Assembly: GCA_017454905.1 (NCBI GenBank)
Contig: JAFTCB010000054.1
Coordinates: 31,828-95,827 of the forward strand
From: Bacteroidales bacterium
GTDB taxonomy: Bacteria; Bacteroidota; Bacteroidia; Bacteroidales; UBA932
DNA: 64,000 bases
Reading direction: 5' to 3'
Shown piece by piece: positions 62,343-64,000 of this stretch (within the stretch, counting starts at the first letter, position 1; each line of letters begins with the position of its first letter). A program made the translations under genes and the position numbers. The notes under the pieces are model-generated. The model was given only the letters and a program-made list of their open reading frames with translations. It was not told where the DNA came from and did no database searches.

Positions 62343-63626
62343 ATGGCGGATACCTTCCAGCAAACCCTCACCCTCGGCGACGCGCAGCGGCTGACCGGCC
62401 CCCGGGCTTTCAACATCATGCTGAAGCCGGCGGGTTCGCTCTGCAACCTCGACTGCGCCTACTGCTATTACCTCGACAAGGCGGAGATCTACGGCGGCCG
62501 CGAGCCCCGCATGAGCCTGGAGATGCTGGAGAAGGTGGTGCGCGACTACATCGCGGCCAACGACGTCCCGGAGGTGCAGTTCGTCTGGCACGGCGGCGAG
62601 CCGCTGGTGATGGGCCTGGACTTCTACCGCCGGGCGGTGGAGCTCCAGCAGAAATACGCTGGCGGCAAGCTCGTGCACAACAGCCTGCAGACCAACGGCA
62701 CCCTCATCACGCGCGAGTGGGCGCGGTTTTTCAAGGAAAATGATTTCCTGCTGGGCGTCTCGCTGGACGGCCCGCAGGACATCCACGACCGCTTCCGCCG
62801 CGACAAGGGCGGCGCCCCCACCTTCGACAAGGTCCTGCGCGGCATCGAGCAGCTTTACGCCGAAGGCGTGCCCTTCAACACGATGTCCACCGTCAACGCC
62901 TGCTGCGAGGGGCGCGGGCTGGAGGTCTATCATTTCCTGAAAGGGATCGGCAGCCGCTACATGCAGTTCATGCCGGTGGTGGAGCACGTCCGCTATCCGC
63001 TCGTGAACGGCCGCGAAAACCGCAAGGGACGGCCCTGGATCGTGGATCCGGGTACCCCGGGCGCGAGCCTGGCACGCTGGTCGGTGAGCGACGTGGGCTT
63101 CGGGCGCTTCATGTGCGACATCTTCGATGAATGGGTCCGGCAGGACGTGGGGGACTACTACGTCAACCTCTTCGACGCCACGCTGGCCGGCTGGTGCGGG
63201 GTGCGGCCCGGCCTGTGCGTCTACGGCGAGACCTGCGGCGAAAACGCGAGCCTCGAGCACAACGGCGACCTCTATCCCTGCGATCATTTCGTGTACCCGA
63301 AATACCTGCTGGGGAACATCACGCAGCAGGGCATCGCCGAAATGATGGAGTCCGAGGCGATGGTGCGTTTCGGGCTGTCCAAGCGCACCGGCCTGCCGCG
63401 GGCGTGCCGCGCGTGCGAGTGGCTGCATCTCTGCCACGGCGAATGCCCCAAGCACCGCTTCAACCGCACCGAGGCGGGGGAGACCGGCCTCAATGCCCTC
63501 TGCGCCGGCTACCGCGCCTTCTTCGCCCACACCGCCCCCTATATGGCCAAGATGAGCGAACTCCTCTCCCAGGACCTCGCCCCCGCCCTCGTCATGCCCT
63601 GGGCCCGGCTGCGCCGGGAAAAATAG
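62343..63626 (+). CDS. Anaerobic sulfatase-maturase-like radical SAM/SPASM enzyme
   Basis: 427 residues from ATG 62343; the frame is open upstream but that part overlaps the promoter. The radical SAM cluster motif is CNLDCAYCYY, followed by VWHGGEPLVMG and LQTNGTLITREW. The C-terminal SPASM domain has a Cys-rich series (CGVRPGLCVYGETCGENASL, YPCDHFVYPKYLLGNI, CRACEWLHLCHGECPKHR) for two auxiliary [4Fe-4S] clusters. Enzymes of this type convert an active-site Cys or Ser of sulfatases to formylglycine; sulfatases of gut Bacteroidota depend on it for mucin or glycosaminoglycan use. No sulfatase is in the window, so its substrate lies elsewhere. Confidence 0.92.
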   Translation: MADTFQQTLTLGDAQRLTGPRAFNIMLKPAGSLCNLDCAYCYYLDKAEIYGGREPRMSLEMLEKVVRDYIAANDVPEVQFVWHGGEPLVMGLDFYRRAVELQQKYAGGKLVHNSLQTNGTLITREWARFFKENDFLLGVSLDGPQDIHDRFRRDKGGAPTFDKVLRGIEQLYAEGVPFNTMSTVNACCEGRGLEVYHFLKGIGSRYMQFMPVVEHVRYPLVNGRENRKGRPWIVDPGTPGASLARWSVSDVGFGRFMCDIFDEWVRQDVGDYYVNLFDATLAGWCGVRPGLCVYGETCGENASLEHNGDLYPCDHFVYPKYLLGNITQQGIAEMMESEAMVRFGLSKRTGLPRACRACEWLHLCHGECPKHRFNRTEAGETGLNALCAGYRAFFAHTAPYMAKMSELLSQDLAPALVMPWARLRREK

Positions 63627-63636
63627 AACTGCGCCT

Positions 63637-63749
63637 GTACCATTTCTCCACATCCGCCACCAGGGTTACGCCCGTGCCATTTCTCCGCATCCGCCAACCT
63701 GGTTTACGCCCGTGCCATTTCTCCACATCCGCCAACTAGGGTTACGCCC
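63637..63749. repeat. Tandem repeat, three units of 37-38 bp
   Basis: Units start GTGCCATTTCTCC (first GTACC) and end TTACGCCC. The next bases GTGCCACGTAAAA open element C copy 3, so the last unit boundary is the left end of that element. Too few and too close for a CRISPR array, and no spacers. Confidence 0.85.
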
Positions 63750-63855
63750 GTGCCACGTAAAATGCTGAAAATCAATTAAAACGAAAAACTTGGGGGTCAA
63801 ATTTGGGACCCCGAGAATTCAGTTATTGCTGAGAATCAAACACTTCCATGTCACG
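63748..63855 (+). repeat. 108-bp intergenic hairpin element, family C copy 3
   Basis: Begins CCGTGCCACGTAAAA and ends CCATGTCACG. The central hairpin at 63783-63820 has different bases from the other copies (GGGGGTC / GGACCCC) but still pairs, which is covariation. It lies 48 bp before a transposase-like ORF. Confidence 0.82.
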
Positions 63856-63903
63856 CCTCCCTGTATCGTCCTGAAAAAAGTTTACCAAAAAAGGTAAAAA
63901 AGA

Positions 63904-64000
63904 ATGGAAGCAAGAAGCTGCCGGGCGATGCAGCGAGCCCAAGCAAAGATGCTGCGCGAATACTTCTCCGGAGTTCCCGTGGAGAGCCTGTCGAAACGAT
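63904..64000 (+). CDS. Start of a helix-turn-helix protein, transposase-like (3' end outside window)
   Basis: ATG 63904 reads MEARSCRAMQRAQAKMLREY then FSGVPVESLSKR and is open at the right edge. The segment EYFSGVPVESLSKR looks like the first part of a helix-turn-helix of IS transposase (OrfA) or resolvase type. Only 32 codons are visible, so the assignment is tentative. A purine-rich stretch (AAAAAAGG, 63882-63900) precedes it. Confidence 0.4.
   Translation, partial: MEARSCRAMQRAQAKMLREYFSGVPVESLSKR

Noticed and set aside
63637-63749. Regular repeats that might be a CRISPR array
   Set aside because: Only three adjacent units with no variable spacers, diverged from each other, and no cas gene in the window.

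Overview
The window comes from a high-GC (about 60% by eye) member of the Bacteroidota, most likely a gut or rumen Bacteroidales. Evidence: Bacteroidota-type promoters (TTTG, 19-20 bp, TAnnTTTG) precede many genes; there is a FecA-like TonB receptor with an STN domain, FecR anti-sigma and ECF sigma factor, a DUF4249 lipoprotein, a DUF3244 protein, LytS/LytTR pairs, a histone H1-like mini-protein beside HU, and a set of secreted glycoside hydrolases. No tRNA, rRNA or CRISPR array was seen.

Layout. 0-2.6 kb: the 3' part of an RND efflux pump. 2.7-9.1 kb: gap, then a tightly overlapping run pepC-like peptidase / pssA / lipoprotein / RNase D-like exonuclease / RlmI-like rRNA methyltransferase. 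9.1-12.8 kb: a large GH2 lipoprotein. 13.0-16.9 kb: an AT-rich island with a TPR membrane regulator, a DUF3244 protein and a secreted HExxH metalloprotease. 17.4-26.5 kb (minus): ispG, an outer-membrane protein, an Ig-like lipoprotein, a RelA/SpoT enzyme, a BrkB membrane protein and ligA. 26.6-31.3 kb (minus): LytS/LytTR two-component genes with an outer-membrane receptor. 31.5-38.2 kb: PPi-type phosphofructokinase, 5'-nucleotidase, trpB, threonine aldolase, ybaK, histone H1-like and HU. 38.3-49.5 kb: carbohydrate and nucleoside scavenging (GH43, a secreted PNPOx-like protein, two tandem nucleoside hydrolases, DUF1593, GH36, GH3). 49.5-54.6 kb (minus): a cell-surface signalling locus (sigma, FecR, TonB receptor, DUF4249). 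54.7-63.6 kb: GH2 beta-galactosidase, Tat-exported aldo/keto reductase, double-domain esterase and anSME-like radical SAM enzyme. The right edge carries repeats and the start of a helix-turn-helix (transposase-like) gene.

The most unusual content is repeat DNA. (A) REP-like palindromes lie in frame inside the RND pump and twice inside the GH2 gene. (B) A composite palindromic element with a shared folded core and locus-specific arms occurs twice in frame inside the RlmI-like gene (each about 54 codons, bringing a usual length of about 390 aa to 498 aa) and once between the nucleoside hydrolase genes. (C) A colinear element, exactly 108 bp in each of three copies with a covarying hairpin, sits between genes at 12.8, 58.7 and 63.7 kb, the last just before a transposase-like ORF. 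A second notable point is regulatory: two 14-bp direct repeats spaced 21 bp lie directly upstream of the promoter of the outer-membrane receptor next to lytS/lytTR, which is the geometry expected for a LytTR operator.
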